This document shows positions 49,250 to 60,100 of a stretch of DNA of 64,000 bases, piece after piece (within the stretch, counting starts at the first letter, position 1; every line of letters begins with the position of its first letter). The stretch comes from Bacteroidota bacterium (GTDB taxonomy: Bacteria > Bacteroidota > Bacteroidia > Bacteroidales > SKPS01), in the NCBI GenBank assembly GCA_022709695.1, contig JAKLII010000008.1, forward strand, positions 1-64,000, in the 5' to 3' direction. The position numbers were made by a program, and so were the translations under genes. The notes under the pieces were generated by a model. It did not search any database and was not told the DNA's origin. It saw only the letters and a list, made by a program, of their open reading frames with translations.

Positions 49250-50656
49250 ATGTCACAAACCATCCTGGCCATACTGATTGGTGTACCGCTGCTGATTTTC
49301 GGACTGCTGCGGAAATCCAACATCATGTTTGTGCTGTTTCTCATTATATACTTCCAGGGGGTTTTTTCGATGCTGGGGTTCTCGATGACCCTGGTGAAGG
49401 CAGTGATTGAAATTTTAGTCTGGCTCTTCTTCTTAGTGGCACTTCTGGATCGGGCTACCGAAAACCGGAATCTGCCGGGCAGCATGATCATTTTAGGTAT
49501 GACCATCACTTACCTGATCGGATTAATCCTGGCAGGTGCCCTGAATTTCGATGCATATTCCTATTTCCGGCATTACATGAATGCATTTCTGATTTTTGCA
49601 GGAACCTATATGTATACCTTCAAGCCCAAAACCCTCTTCCGGCTTAATCGCTTTATATTTTTCATTTTTCTGATACAGATCGTTGCTTCATTTGTGAAAT
49701 ATTTTACCATCGGAAGATCCGAAGAGCATGTGGGCACAATGATTATCTCCACTGGATCTTTACATACAGTTTTTCCACTATTTGCAATTGGGTTTATGAT
49801 TTATTCATGGCTTCATCTCGGACGCAGATGGCGTTACCTAATTTTTACACTGGGTTTCCTTTTTATGGGTTGGGTTGGGGATAAAAGGGGCATTTACTTT
49901 TATCTGGTTTTACTGCTGGCCTTCCTGTTCTGGAAGCGGTTCCGCGACAACCGCCAGGGACGATTTATCCCGGTTTCCTTTATCTGGTGGTCACCGCTAA
50001 TTTTACTGGGGATGATCGGTGTTTTTTATCTTGGAGTACGTTTAACACCTACTCTGAATCCCGAAAAGAAAGTGTGGGGCAGATATGATGGGAAATACCT
50101 TTCCTCCTATATCTATGTGTATAATGTTATGGATCAGAGCAGTGGTGACTACCGCGGGAGATTTGGAGGCACCTATCTGGTCTTGAGCGAGTTTTTTACC
50201 GGGGAAGGATTGATGATCAAACAGAAGGCAACGGTAAAAACCATCCTTACGGGTTTTGGAGCCGATAAATATGTGGGCGATGTAGCTGAAAGGCTGGAAA
50301 AGCAACGGGATATCGGTATTATCAAAGCCCGGGGACTGATTGACACAGGTCTTATCCAGGCGTTACTGGCTACCGGTATCCTGGGAGTCGTATTTCTGTT
50401 ATGGTTCTATTTTTACTACATTAGGCGTGTTTCGGCGGTAAGCCGGTATGCTGAGCTTACTCCCTACTGGAAAACCATTGCATCCGGTACCTTCCTGATG
50501 GGGGTTGTCTTTATACTCGACTTCTTCACCTATTCCTCCACCTTTAATACCATTAACACCGTGTATCTCACCTTTTTCTTTTTTGTCGGGCAGCTCATCA
50601 GGCCCGATTTTATGGAAAGGTACAATACCGAAGAATCCCCAAGTTATCTGGTATGA
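49250..50656 (+). CDS. wzy: Wzy-like O-antigen polymerase/ligase family membrane protein
   Basis: 468 residues with about 10 to 11 hydrophobic helices and a large periplasmic loop near 275-365 (YLGVRLTPTLNPEKKVWGRY through LVLSEFFTGEG), the Wzy layout. Sequence similarity in this family is always low, so the assignment rests on topology and position among wzx, the glycosyltransferases and wza/wzc. It would link repeat units into long chains. It overlaps the next gene by 4 bases. Confidence 0.75.
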   Translation: MSQTILAILIGVPLLIFGLLRKSNIMFVLFLIIYFQGVFSMLGFSMTLVKAVIEILVWLFFLVALLDRATENRNLPGSMIILGMTITYLIGLILAGALNFDAYSYFRHYMNAFLIFAGTYMYTFKPKTLFRLNRFIFFIFLIQIVASFVKYFTIGRSEEHVGTMIISTGSLHTVFPLFAIGFMIYSWLHLGRRWRYLIFTLGFLFMGWVGDKRGIYFYLVLLLAFLFWKRFRDNRQGRFIPVSFIWWSPLILLGMIGVFYLGVRLTPTLNPEKKVWGRYDGKYLSSYIYVYNVMDQSSGDYRGRFGGTYLVLSEFFTGEGLMIKQKATVKTILTGFGADKYVGDVAERLEKQRDIGIIKARGLIDTGLIQALLATGILGVVFLLWFYFYYIRRVSAVSRYAELTPYWKTIASGTFLMGVVFILDFFTYSSTFNTINTVYLTFFFFVGQLIRPDFMERYNTEESPSYLV

Positions 50657-51831
50657 GTAATGTTATACCCAAAAAGTTGCTGTATCTGCACAATGGCAGA
50701 GTTGACTCCCGGGAGGCGAACCTGGTGCAGGTGGTGTCGATGTGCAATGCCTTCAGCCGGTTTGGTTACAGGGTAACGCTGGTACTGAATGCCCGGAGTA
50801 TGTCTGATGCAGAGGCAGAAAGGAAGCTTCAGTCTGCTTTTTCCATGGATCATACGGTAAGGGTTAAGCTTATCCGCCAGAGGCTGCACAGAAAGCTGGC
50901 AAAACATCTGTCTTGTTTACAGATTCCATCCATCATAAGGAGTGAGTCGCCAGATGTGATATTTGTGAGAGACCCTCGGTATTTCAGAATGTCGCTCAGA
51001 AGTGCCAAACCTGTTCTGCTCGAAATCCACAATACCCATATGCATCTCGGAAACCGCTGGTTGAATGCCATTTTCTGCCGGTGGATCCTTACAGGTGCCG
51101 GAAAAAAGGGATGTGAAAAGGTAATCTGTATCAGTGAAGCATTGCGGGATTATTGGGTTTCCAATGGGATCCCGGAAGAAAAGACCATGGTATTGCATGA
51201 TGGATTTTCAACGGAGCTTTTTACGGAAGTCATCCCTTTGCCGATAGCCCGCAGTACATTGGGGATAGATCCTGAGGCTACCCTGGTGGTATATTCCGGA
51301 AATCTGCAGGCAAACCGGGGGATCCACTACATCCTTGATCTTTCAGTAGCTTTTCCGCATGTGCTTTTCCTCCTGGTGGGGGGGAATCCTGAACGGAGAA
51401 TTCTGTACGAGGAGGTGTGCAGAAACCGTGGAATTGTCAATATTCGGTTCGAGGGGCAACAGCCTCATAACAGGATTCCTCTTTACCTCTATGCAGCCGA
51501 TGTGCTGCTGGCCATGTGGTCCAGGGAAGTCCCCACCATCAATTTCTGTTCGCCGTTAAAAGTGTTTGAATATCTGGCCACCGGAATCCCGATGGTGATA
51601 CCCGGATACCCGACCATAATGGAGGTGGTTGAAGACGGTAAGGATGCTTTTGTCTGCCTTCCGGATGACCCGCTGAGTTTTGAAAAAACCCTCCAAAGGG
51701 CGCTTGATGCAGATTCGGAGAGTCTCCGCATGATGGCCAGTAATGCCCGGAAGAAGGCAACAGAAAGTTATTCCTGGAATACCAGGGCACAACGGATAAT
51801 ACTTGCCATCCCAGAAAAACTTCGTCCATGA
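50653..51831 (+). CDS. Glycosyltransferase family 4
   Basis: 392 residues of GT-B type. The C-terminal nucleotide domain has LVVYSGNLQANRGIHYILDL near 213-232 (G-x-GN-like), IRFEGQQPHNRIPLYLYAAD near 262-281 and the E-x7-E region FCSPLKVFEYLATGIPMVIP near 299-318. The N-terminal acceptor domain begins KKLLYLHNGRVDSREANLVQ. It transfers a sugar from a nucleotide donor to the growing repeat unit. It overlaps the next GT4 gene by 4 bases. Confidence 0.92.
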   Translation: MSNVIPKKLLYLHNGRVDSREANLVQVVSMCNAFSRFGYRVTLVLNARSMSDAEAERKLQSAFSMDHTVRVKLIRQRLHRKLAKHLSCLQIPSIIRSESPDVIFVRDPRYFRMSLRSAKPVLLEIHNTHMHLGNRWLNAIFCRWILTGAGKKGCEKVICISEALRDYWVSNGIPEEKTMVLHDGFSTELFTEVIPLPIARSTLGIDPEATLVVYSGNLQANRGIHYILDLSVAFPHVLFLLVGGNPERRILYEEVCRNRGIVNIRFEGQQPHNRIPLYLYAADVLLAMWSREVPTINFCSPLKVFEYLATGIPMVIPGYPTIMEVVEDGKDAFVCLPDDPLSFEKTLQRALDADSESLRMMASNARKKATESYSWNTRAQRIILAIPEKLRP

Positions 51832-52811
51832 ATCCACAAAAGCTGAAAGTATTGTTTGTTTCCGGCGGAAATCACCCTGGTTTCAGCATTGCCCCATTCA
51901 TCAAGAGCCAGGCTGAGGCATTGATGGAAGCGGGAGTTTCAGTGGATTTTTTCAGGATCACCCGTAAAGGGCTCAGGGGCTACCTGTCGCATATCAGACC
52001 TCTGCGCAAAGTTATCAGGGAAGGACAATACGACCTGGTCCATGCCCATTATACCTTTTGCGGGTGGGTAGCCCGACTTGCCAACAGCCGTATACCCCTT
52101 GTAGTTTCCTATATGGGTTCTGATACCTATGGCAGCGTCAACTCAAGCGGACGAAGAAAACTGAAAAGTATCCCGGTGGTTCTGCAGGGGATGCTGCTCA
52201 ATTTTTTCGTGGATGCCATTATCGTTAAATCGAAGAACCTCAGAAAGATGATACTGCGAAAAAGTATTGCTTCTGTAATTCCAAATGGTGTAGATTTTAA
52301 AGCATTTATGCCGATGGAGAAAGAGATTGCACTGCAAAAGCTGGGGTTATCGGACAATACCCGTTATGTGCTGTTTATGGGCAATCCTGCTGATCCGCGA
52401 AAGAATTTTTCCCTGGCATTCAAGGCATGTCAGCTTGCAGAAAAACAGGTGAAATTTCGTTTGCTTTCTCCTTATCCTGTAAAGCCGGAGGATGTCCCCC
52501 TGTATCTGAATGCAGCCGACTTGCTGCTGGTTACTTCCTGGCTGGAGGGATCCCCGAATATTGTGAAAGAAGCAATGGCCTGCAATTGTCCCATCATTGC
52601 CACCCCTTCGGGTGACATTGCAGAAGTGCTTGGCCAGACCAAACAGTGTTACCTGCTTCCTTTCGATGCCGAGATGCTGGCAAAAGGAATATCTGAGGTG
52701 CTGTCGGCAGCCGGGCGATCAAACGGACGTGAACTCATGCAGCATCTCGACAATACCGTAGTGGCCAGGCAGATCATAGAACTATACAAACGATTGAAAA
52801 TAAATGAGTAA
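51828..52811 (+). CDS. Glycosyltransferase family 4
   Basis: 327 residues. VLFVSGGNHPGFSIAPFIKS near 7-26 (acceptor domain), LVHAHYTFCGWVARLANSRI near 68-87, VVSYMGSDTYGSV near 90, VIPNGVDFKAFMP near 146-158, and the C-terminal TSWLEGSPNIVKEAMACNCP near 237-256 with the E-x7-E motif. The overlap with the genes on both sides indicates coordinated expression. Confidence 0.92.
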   Translation: MNPQKLKVLFVSGGNHPGFSIAPFIKSQAEALMEAGVSVDFFRITRKGLRGYLSHIRPLRKVIREGQYDLVHAHYTFCGWVARLANSRIPLVVSYMGSDTYGSVNSSGRRKLKSIPVVLQGMLLNFFVDAIIVKSKNLRKMILRKSIASVIPNGVDFKAFMPMEKEIALQKLGLSDNTRYVLFMGNPADPRKNFSLAFKACQLAEKQVKFRLLSPYPVKPEDVPLYLNAADLLLVTSWLEGSPNIVKEAMACNCPIIATPSGDIAEVLGQTKQCYLLPFDAEMLAKGISEVLSAAGRSNGRELMQHLDNTVVARQIIELYKRLKINE

Positions 52812-53955
52812 GGGAGCCATCATCATTGAAGGCCATGTACAGGGCTTATCCAATACCCGGGCGCTGGGTCGTGCCGGTATTCCGGTCTATGTCCTGAACC
52901 ATGGAGAAAAGTGTGTGGCCCGATACTCCCGGTACTGTGCGAAATATTTCCCATGCCCTCCTTACGATAGTGATGAACTGGCGCATTTTCTGAAGGACCT
53001 GGCTGAACATCATGATGTGCAGGGATGGGTGGTCTTTCCATCAAATGACCATGCAGTGCTTACCCTTAGTCGTAACCGGAAATTGCTGTCTCCCTTGTAT
53101 CACCTGATGGCACCGGAGCCGGAAACCGCTTTGCAGATCTGCGATAAATATCTCCTGATGCAGAAAGCGGTAGCAGCTGGCCTCCCGGTACCCTGCACCT
53201 GGAACCTTACAGCCCCTGTCCCCGAAAAAGCAGTGTGGCCTGTGCTGATCAAAGGCCGTCTTGGATTGTCTTTTTACCGGAAAACAGGGAAGAAAGTGGT
53301 AATATGCCGCAGTTTGAAGGAGTATCAATCTCAGAAGGAGGAATTTACTGCTTCTGGCTGGGAAGACCTTGTGATGGCGCAGGAGATGATTCCTGATGAA
53401 AAGGATCAATGTACGATATCTGTTGGCATTTATTGTGTTGAAGGGACTATAAAAGCCTCATGGACAGGCATAAAGGTGAGGCAGCATCCTGCCAGGTTCG
53501 GAACGGCCACCCTTGCCAGAAGCATCCATGACCAGGAGGCGGTAACGTATGCCGAAAACATGATGAAGGCATTGCAGTACAATGGAATATGTGAGATTGA
53601 GCTGCTTCGTGATCCCCGGGATGGCAGGCTCAGGCTCATTGAAATCAATCCCCGCACCTGGCTGTGGGTTGAGCTTGCCCGTGCCGCAGGGGTTGATCTG
53701 ACCCTGATCGCATGGCAGGATGCCGTGGGGATGTCTCCGGTGTTTCCGGATCATTATGCGGCAGATTTGGTATGGAGAAACTTTTATACCGATGTGTGGT
53801 TTGGCCTTGGTAGCCTGATCCGTGGTGATCTGGCACTGACAGCCTATTTTGGGCAGATGAAAGGTAAAAAGGTGCCGGCTGTCTGGGCAAAGGATGATCC
53901 CCGGCCATTTCTGAGGTTAACCTTACTGCTCCCTTATCTGATGAGAAACCGATGA
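52804..53955 (+). CDS. ATP-grasp ligase (COG3919-like)
   Basis: 383 residues. AIIIEGHVQGLSNTRALGRA near 5-24 starts a Rossmann-like preATP domain. ICDKYLLMQKAVAAGLPVP near 111-129, PVLIKGRLGLSFYRKTGKKV near 142-161, DLVMAQEMIPDEKDQCTISV near 187-206 and GICEIELLRDPRDGRLRLIE then INPRTWLWVELARAAGVDL near 260-300 are ATP-grasp segments with metal-binding E and N. This third ATP-grasp gene lies next to an aminotransferase homologue; together they could make and attach an amino-group-bearing residue. The substrate is unknown. Confidence 0.83.
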   Translation: MSKGAIIIEGHVQGLSNTRALGRAGIPVYVLNHGEKCVARYSRYCAKYFPCPPYDSDELAHFLKDLAEHHDVQGWVVFPSNDHAVLTLSRNRKLLSPLYHLMAPEPETALQICDKYLLMQKAVAAGLPVPCTWNLTAPVPEKAVWPVLIKGRLGLSFYRKTGKKVVICRSLKEYQSQKEEFTASGWEDLVMAQEMIPDEKDQCTISVGIYCVEGTIKASWTGIKVRQHPARFGTATLARSIHDQEAVTYAENMMKALQYNGICEIELLRDPRDGRLRLIEINPRTWLWVELARAAGVDLTLIAWQDAVGMSPVFPDHYAADLVWRNFYTDVWFGLGSLIRGDLALTAYFGQMKGKKVPAVWAKDDPRPFLRLTLLLPYLMRNR

Positions 53956-55160
53956 AAAGGATTATCCCCATATTCAATCCTTCAGTAACCCCATGGGTTT
54001 TGTTCCGGTCTTTGTGGGTCAGGGGGGCTCAGGCCTCCTGTGAAGCCTGGTTCAGGCAACACACCGGTAAAAAATTCGTACTGGTTACTGCATCATGCCG
54101 CAATGCTTTGTGGCTGGCTTATAAAGCTGCGGGAGCCGAGGGAGAGGTGATCACAACTCCTCTTATCTGCCACTCGGCAGTTGAGTCGGCTCTTGACGCC
54201 GGTCTTGACCTTCGTTTCTGCGACCTGGCGTCGGGCTCATTTCTAATGGATGTCTCCCGGATCGATACGCATATCAACTCGAAAACAAACGTTATTCAGG
54301 CTACCCATCATGGAGGCCAGATGGTAGATATGAAACCCCTGATGGAAGCTGCCGGAAAACACGGTCTTCTGGTTATTGAGGACTGTGCACAGGCTTTTTC
54401 TGCCTCGCTGTATGGCATACTGGCCGGTACATCAGGAGATATCTCCTGCTTCACCCTGTCGAAAAACTGCTATGGCATTGGTGGTGGGATTCTGGCTACC
54501 AACAGTGAAGATATCTATAACAAAGCAGCAGCAATGCAGCAGGGATGGCCCCGGTTTCAGTCAAAACTTCTTTGGTACCGGATCGTGAGATATATGCTGG
54601 AAACCGGACGTCAATACCCTTTGGCTGCCCATGCATACGAATGGATAATGGCCCGGCGAAAACACAAAAGAGCAAGGAATCCGCTTCTACGGGAGCATCC
54701 TGTTCGCAGGTACCGACCGGCAAAACTCTTCAGCCGGCTGTTTGTCGTTCAGCAACAACGATTTTCTGCGCTGAACAAAAAAACCGCCACCCATGCGGAC
54801 AGTTTGAATAAGGCTTTGGCGTCCGGTGGATTGGTGTCCTGCACCCCGATGGAGCAATTGAGTTTTCCAAAAATGTTCTTTTCACATCCACTGTTGAATG
54901 CCAAAGAAGCCATTCCGAAACTGAATGAAGCAGGAATTGAAGTCCGTCACCTCGAAAACAAGTATGGATCTCCTTTTCAGAAGCGGTTGGAAGAAATGGG
55001 GATGGGAAACCGATTGCAAGGACTTGAAAACTGTGTTCGTTACAGATGGCTGTACAACCGTATCGTAAGCCTTCCGATGCACCATGCCCTCAGGCCTTAT
55101 CAGATTAGTTTTATGGTTTTGACCCTCAAAGAATTGTTACGTGAAAAAGATATTGATTGA
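53952..55160 (+). CDS. DegT/DnrJ/EryC1-like aminotransferase
   Basis: 402 residues. VLVTASCRNALWLAYKAAGA near 37-56 is the PLP phosphate loop, VIEDCAQAFSASLYG near 141-155 has the PLP-nitrogen Asp, and SCFTLSKNCYGIGGGILATN near 164-183 holds the Schiff-base lysine in LSKN. It is longer and more divergent than WbpE-type members, with an insert of basic sequence (MARRKHKRARNPLLREH near 232-248). It overlaps the ATP-grasp gene by 4 bases and the DUF354 gene by 20, so it is part of the same run. The aminated sugar is not known. Confidence 0.85.
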   Translation: MKRIIPIFNPSVTPWVLFRSLWVRGAQASCEAWFRQHTGKKFVLVTASCRNALWLAYKAAGAEGEVITTPLICHSAVESALDAGLDLRFCDLASGSFLMDVSRIDTHINSKTNVIQATHHGGQMVDMKPLMEAAGKHGLLVIEDCAQAFSASLYGILAGTSGDISCFTLSKNCYGIGGGILATNSEDIYNKAAAMQQGWPRFQSKLLWYRIVRYMLETGRQYPLAAHAYEWIMARRKHKRARNPLLREHPVRRYRPAKLFSRLFVVQQQRFSALNKKTATHADSLNKALASGGLVSCTPMEQLSFPKMFFSHPLLNAKEAIPKLNEAGIEVRHLENKYGSPFQKRLEEMGMGNRLQGLENCVRYRWLYNRIVSLPMHHALRPYQISFMVLTLKELLREKDID

Positions 55161-56223
55161 GACAGGTCATCCGGGCCAGGTTCACCAGTTCAGGCATATT
55201 GCCGTGCAACTGATCAGCAGAGGGCATCAGGTGTTGTTTGTCACCCGCAGCAAACCTCTGTGCATTGAGCTGCTGAAGGCTTTTAATCTCCCCTATACGG
55301 TGCTGGCTGAACAAAGGCGAGATATCCTGACGAAACTGCTGCAGCTGCCCAGGCTGTACCTTCGCTATCTGATGATCCTGATCCGTTTCAAACCATCCCT
55401 TATCCTCAACAGGTTTACACCTCAGGGGTGCCATCTTGGCTGGCTGCTCAGGATCCCGGTGATAGGGTTCACCGATTCAGAACACACCAGGTTGATGGAT
55501 GCCATTACTGTACCGTTTACAAAGGTGAAAATCACAGCATTATCCTATTGGAAGGATCTGGGATACAACCACCTCAGATACAACGGGAACATAGAGCTTT
55601 TTTACCTGCATCCAAATCATTTTACGCCTGATCCGTCGATTTACCGCCTTATGGGCATTGCTCCCGATACCCCTTTTGCCATTTTGCGCTTTGTGTCATG
55701 GGACGCATACCACGATCTGGGGCAGCAGGGGCTGAACCTTAGCGACAAACAGGAACTTGTAGCGATGCTGGCTTCAGGGATGCGTGTGTTTATCACCTCT
55801 GAATCACCCCTGCCACCGGAATTTGAGCCATACCGGATCAGCTTCCCTCCCGAGAAGATCCATGATGCCCTGGCTTTTGCACAATTGTATATCGGCGAAG
55901 GTGCCACCATGGCTTCAGAGGCGGCGCTGCTGGGCACTCCGGCTATCTACGTGAACTCACTCACGGCCGGCAGTATCGAAGATGCTGCCGAAGCCGGACT
56001 GATCCGTTCTTTCCGCAACAGAAACGGTGTGGCTGAAGCTGTAAGGGAGTGGATGCAGATGCCGGGCCTTAAGGAAAAACATCTCCGGTTGAGGGATGAC
56101 TACATCCGGCAGAAGGTTGACATGGTTCCCCAAATCACACGGTTTGTTGAAATGTTCCCCGAAAGTCTTGCGTTTTTGCAGCAGAACCCGCACCTTTGGC
56201 AGACAAATTCAACGGATCAATAG
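55141..56223 (+). CDS. DUF354 family GT-B-like protein
   Basis: 360 residues from a GTG that overlaps the aminotransferase by 20 bases. KKILIETGHPGQVHQFRHIA near 2-21 is the diagnostic DUF354 opening (ETGHPxxVHxF). LIKFKPS-like MILIRFKPSLIL near 78, FTDSEHTRLMDAITVPFTKV near 110-129, and LYIGEGATMASEAALLGTPA near 248-267 are the UDP-binding type region. DUF354 proteins resemble the MurG/UDP-GlcNAc 2-epimerase fold and are common in surface-sugar loci; their exact reaction is mostly unknown. Confidence 0.9.
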   Translation: MKKILIETGHPGQVHQFRHIAVQLISRGHQVLFVTRSKPLCIELLKAFNLPYTVLAEQRRDILTKLLQLPRLYLRYLMILIRFKPSLILNRFTPQGCHLGWLLRIPVIGFTDSEHTRLMDAITVPFTKVKITALSYWKDLGYNHLRYNGNIELFYLHPNHFTPDPSIYRLMGIAPDTPFAILRFVSWDAYHDLGQQGLNLSDKQELVAMLASGMRVFITSESPLPPEFEPYRISFPPEKIHDALAFAQLYIGEGATMASEAALLGTPAIYVNSLTAGSIEDAAEAGLIRSFRNRNGVAEAVREWMQMPGLKEKHLRLRDDYIRQKVDMVPQITRFVEMFPESLAFLQQNPHLWQTNSTDQ

Positions 56224-56225
56224 GT

Positions 56226-57035
56226 ATGCAAAGGGATTTTACGATGCCGGTTTATAAAGAGCTGCTGATGATACTGGCTGAGGCAGGGTATGCCTTCCAA
56301 ACCTATTCGGATTTTGTTACCAATCCCGGGCCCCGTGTGGTAGTACTCAGGCATGACATCGACCGGAAGAAAGGTAATGCCCTTGTTTTTGCGGAAATAC
56401 AGCATGCCCGGGGTATCACCGGCAGCTATTATTTCAGAATTGTCCCTGAGAGCTGGGATGAGGATATCATCAGGGAAGTAGCACGCCTTGGGCATGAAGT
56501 GGGTTACCACTATGAAGATGTGGATCTGGTTCGCAAGAAAAAACACCTCTCGGGTTCAGCTTTAATTGAAGCTGCATACAGCCACTTCGCCATACAACTC
56601 GGCAGGTTTCGCGAGCTTGTTCCGGTGCATACCATCTGCAGCCATGGCAGCCCCCTTTCCCCTTTTGACAACAAAATGATCTGGAAACATTACAGTTACA
56701 GGGATCTGGGAATTCTTGCAGAGCCCTACCTCGATACCGATTTCTCCAGAATAGCCTACCTTACCGATACCGGGCGTCGCTGGAACGGACGCGCTGTTAC
56801 CATCCGGGATCATGCCGGCGCAAGCGCACTTGCCTTCCCGCACATCCGTAATACCCGCCAGCTTACTGCCGCTGTGAAGTCGAAACAGCTGCCTGATCAG
56901 ATTATGCTGAACTTCCATCCCCAGCGATGGAACGATGCGATGATTCCCTGGCTTACAGAGTGGAGTTGTCAGCCGGTGAAAAATCTGCTTAAAAGGGGGC
57001 TGCGTTTCATCCGAAGGATATTTGGACGTGGTTGA
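56226..57035 (+). CDS. Polysaccharide deacetylase-like (NodB fold) protein
   Basis: 269 residues from the ATG at 56226, 2 bases after the DUF354 stop. VVVLRHDIDRKKGNALVFAE near 38-57 contains the HD pair expected at the metal site of NodB-fold deacetylases, and GHEVGYHYEDVDLVRKKK near 93-110 the H-x3-5-H type residues. HTICSHGSPLSPFDNKMIWK near 139-158 and MLNFHPQRWND near 229-239 (histidine) follow. This clade often sits next to DUF354 genes and may act on an N-acetylated sugar. It closes the second sugar transcription unit. Confidence 0.82.
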   Translation: MQRDFTMPVYKELLMILAEAGYAFQTYSDFVTNPGPRVVVLRHDIDRKKGNALVFAEIQHARGITGSYYFRIVPESWDEDIIREVARLGHEVGYHYEDVDLVRKKKHLSGSALIEAAYSHFAIQLGRFRELVPVHTICSHGSPLSPFDNKMIWKHYSYRDLGILAEPYLDTDFSRIAYLTDTGRRWNGRAVTIRDHAGASALAFPHIRNTRQLTAAVKSKQLPDQIMLNFHPQRWNDAMIPWLTEWSCQPVKNLLKRGLRFIRRIFGRG

Positions 57036-57065
57036 CGCTGCGTATTACTTTTCCCTGTACCTTTG
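57032..57065 (+). promoter_or_regulatory. Promoter of the T9SS PKD protein gene
   Basis: TTG (57032-57034), a 23-base spacer and TACCTTTG (57058-57065), which is an exact -7 match. The ATG at 57101 is 36 bases downstream; an earlier in-frame ATG would lie before the transcription start, which supports 57101. Confidence 0.65.
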
Positions 57066-57100
57066 TATATTGGATTTGTGATAAAAACGTACAGTCCTCT

Positions 57101-60100
57101 ATGCACCGGAACATCTTGTTTTTAGGGCTATTATTTGCATGGCAGTTATCCCTGCCGGCTCAAAACGCATATCCGGTTTATCCTGCTCATGGACAGTTCC
57201 TTTCCGACTCCGTTGTCAGCTTCCTGTGGAACCCTTATCCCGGCTCCGGAATCACTTACCAGCTTCAGATTGCCACAGATACCCTGTTTCAGAACCTGGT
57301 TTTCGATCAGGCCGGCATCCCCCAGAACACACTCCAGGTAACCCTGGGGATGGGACAAACCCGGTGGTGGCGCACACGCCATTTTGTCTCCGGAAATCCA
57401 CAGGCATGGTCGCCCGGTTTTCAGTTCATCACATTCGTCCCCGCGATGATACCAAGAGTTACCGGTTGGTTTACAGCTGATTCCGGTATTACAAAAACCG
57501 GTAACCAGGTACAACACTGGCAAAGCCGTTCCGGTACCCTGGCACTGGAACAAACCGACCCCGGCCGCCGGCCGCTCTCTTCGGATACTGCGTTGTTCCT
57601 CAAGCCATCCTTATATATGGACGGCACCGACGATTTCCTTCAGAGCACATTCCTGAACTACCCATCAGGCTCTTTCTTTATCTTTCATAACCCGCTCAAC
57701 AAGAACAGCACCCTGATTTCCCAGGCCCGGTTCACCTTTTCCGGCTTTAATTTCTATCTGAACAACTCCCAGCGTCCGTCGGTAAATTGCCTGGCAACGC
57801 CAGCCGGTACCGGGTTTACCTTTAACGGATATGCTATCCCCGACACCATCCCCTCACATAGAGTGGGCGTTGAGGGGATTGTGCTTCAGCCCTCCGGCGC
57901 CAGAATCTTTACGGGGATGTCAGATTCCGTCAGCCAGCAATCGGTTGCCTATCTGGATCTGCCTACCCTGACCCCTTTCAGGGTAGGGGCCATGGGGAAC
58001 AACAGCGGGTATTACAAAGGGCATCTCTATGAACTCTTCATTGCCGATACATCTCTTACCAGGGCTCAGTATGACATGCTTTACAACTACGTTACCTGGA
58101 AGTACCAGCCCCCTGTTAATCTTGGCCCCGACATTCATAAAACCTATGGATTCTGTCCGTTAACACTCTCTGCAACCACGGTGTACAGTGCGTACATCTG
58201 GTCTACAGGGGATACAGTCCCGGCTATTCAGGTTAAAAATCCGGGTACCTATTGGTTGCAGACAACCGATTTTTTTGGGCGTATCTCACGTGATACCATT
58301 CTCATTACCAACTCGGTACCAGGTCTATCCCTCTCAGACACCATCATCTGCCTCAATACCCAGGCACATCTGCAATCGGGGTTCACCGGCGCCTATCAGT
58401 ACCTGTGGGACAACGATACCCTCCTGAACCAGCCATCCCTTCTGACCGGAACACCGGGACTTCATATCCTGGTGGTCAAAGACAGCTTCAACTGTACCAT
58501 ATCCGACACAGCACTTGTTTCACTGGATCTTTATGCCAGCACTATTTCTCTGGGGCCTGATAAATCAGTCTGCTCCGGCGAGCCGCTGGCACTTGTATCC
58601 GGTGCTCCGCAAACCGTTACGTATCAATGGAATACCGGCATCAATGATACCTTGCCGCAAATCATCATCTCTTCATCCGGCACTTATTTGGTCACCACTA
58701 CCAACCCAAGGGGGTGTGTGGCTACAAGCCAGGTGAATGTCTGGGTAAAGGGTGCCAGTCCACAGGCGCTGTTTCTCAAATCGGCCGTACAGGTGTGCAC
58801 CGGTGATACCCTCCATTGCACCGATGCTTCGGTTCCTGCCCTTCCGGCATTTCCTGTAACGAAGTGGCAGTGGGATTTCGGCAACGGCATGACCGATACG
58901 GTGCAAAACCCTGATGTCGTATATTCCCAGCCCGGCATCTATTACATCACCTTTACCGCAACCACCGATTCGGGGTGCTTTGCCACCTATTCAGACTCTG
59001 TGCTGGTTTTTGCACTTCCAATTCCCTGGATTACCACCGGAACCCGTTGCTCTGCACGGCCTGTTCAATTGAATGCCAATGCCATTGGAGGTACGGTAAC
59101 GGCCTACCTGTGGACCATTGAAAACGGATCGGCAACCCCGGATACAAGCAGCCTTTCAAACCCGCTGTACAGCTGGATTGTCGCCGGAAACTACTGGGTT
59201 AAACTTGAAGTGACCAATCAGAATGCCTGCACAAACAGCGACTCCCTGCTGGTGGAAATTCATCAGACCCCTTTTGCTGCCTTCAACTACACGCCGGCGT
59301 TATTGTGCACAGGTTCCGAAGTAGAGTTGACGGATAAAAGTCTCGCCGGAACCTTGTATCCGAATAACTTCTGGAGATGGAACTTCGGCGATGGATCCAG
59401 CCAGGTCACCGGGTTACCCAATCCTTCCCATACCTATCTGTCTCATGGCTTGTTTCCGGTTTCCCTGCTCGTCGGATCTTCGGTTACAGGGTGTTACGAT
59501 TCAGTGGTTGTTAATGTGGATGTAGGTGCCAACCCCATTGCGATCATCACGGATACCACCTTCTGCGCCGGACAGGCAAGAAATCTGGCAGAGGCATCCA
59601 CCACCATCAGCGACACCCTTGTATCATGGCAGTGGATCTCACCGGTTTTTGGTACACTGTCGGGGAAAAGCCCTGCCATTGTATGCCCCGATACGGGATC
59701 ATTTCCGCTGATGCTCATCGTAGAAACCCAGAGGGGATGCCGTGATACAGCTTCTTCATCACTGGTTTCCTATCCTACCCCCATTGCCGGCTTTTCAATG
59801 ACCCCCCTCTATGGAAATGCTCCTCTGCTGGTTCAGTTTACCAATAAAACGGTGAACGGTGATATCTACCTGTGGGATTTCGGCGACGGATATACCTCGG
59901 GGTTGCTCCATCCGGCACATACCTTTGACTCTGCCGGAATCTTTGATGTTTCCCTGCTCGCTACCTCCTCCAAAGGGTGTTTCAACAGCCATTCGGATAA
60001 AGTGTTTACGATAAAAACAGCATTCGATATTGAGGTAACGGGTGTACAGGCACTGATGGATCAGGACCGGATACAGATCTCGGCTGACATTAGAAACAAT

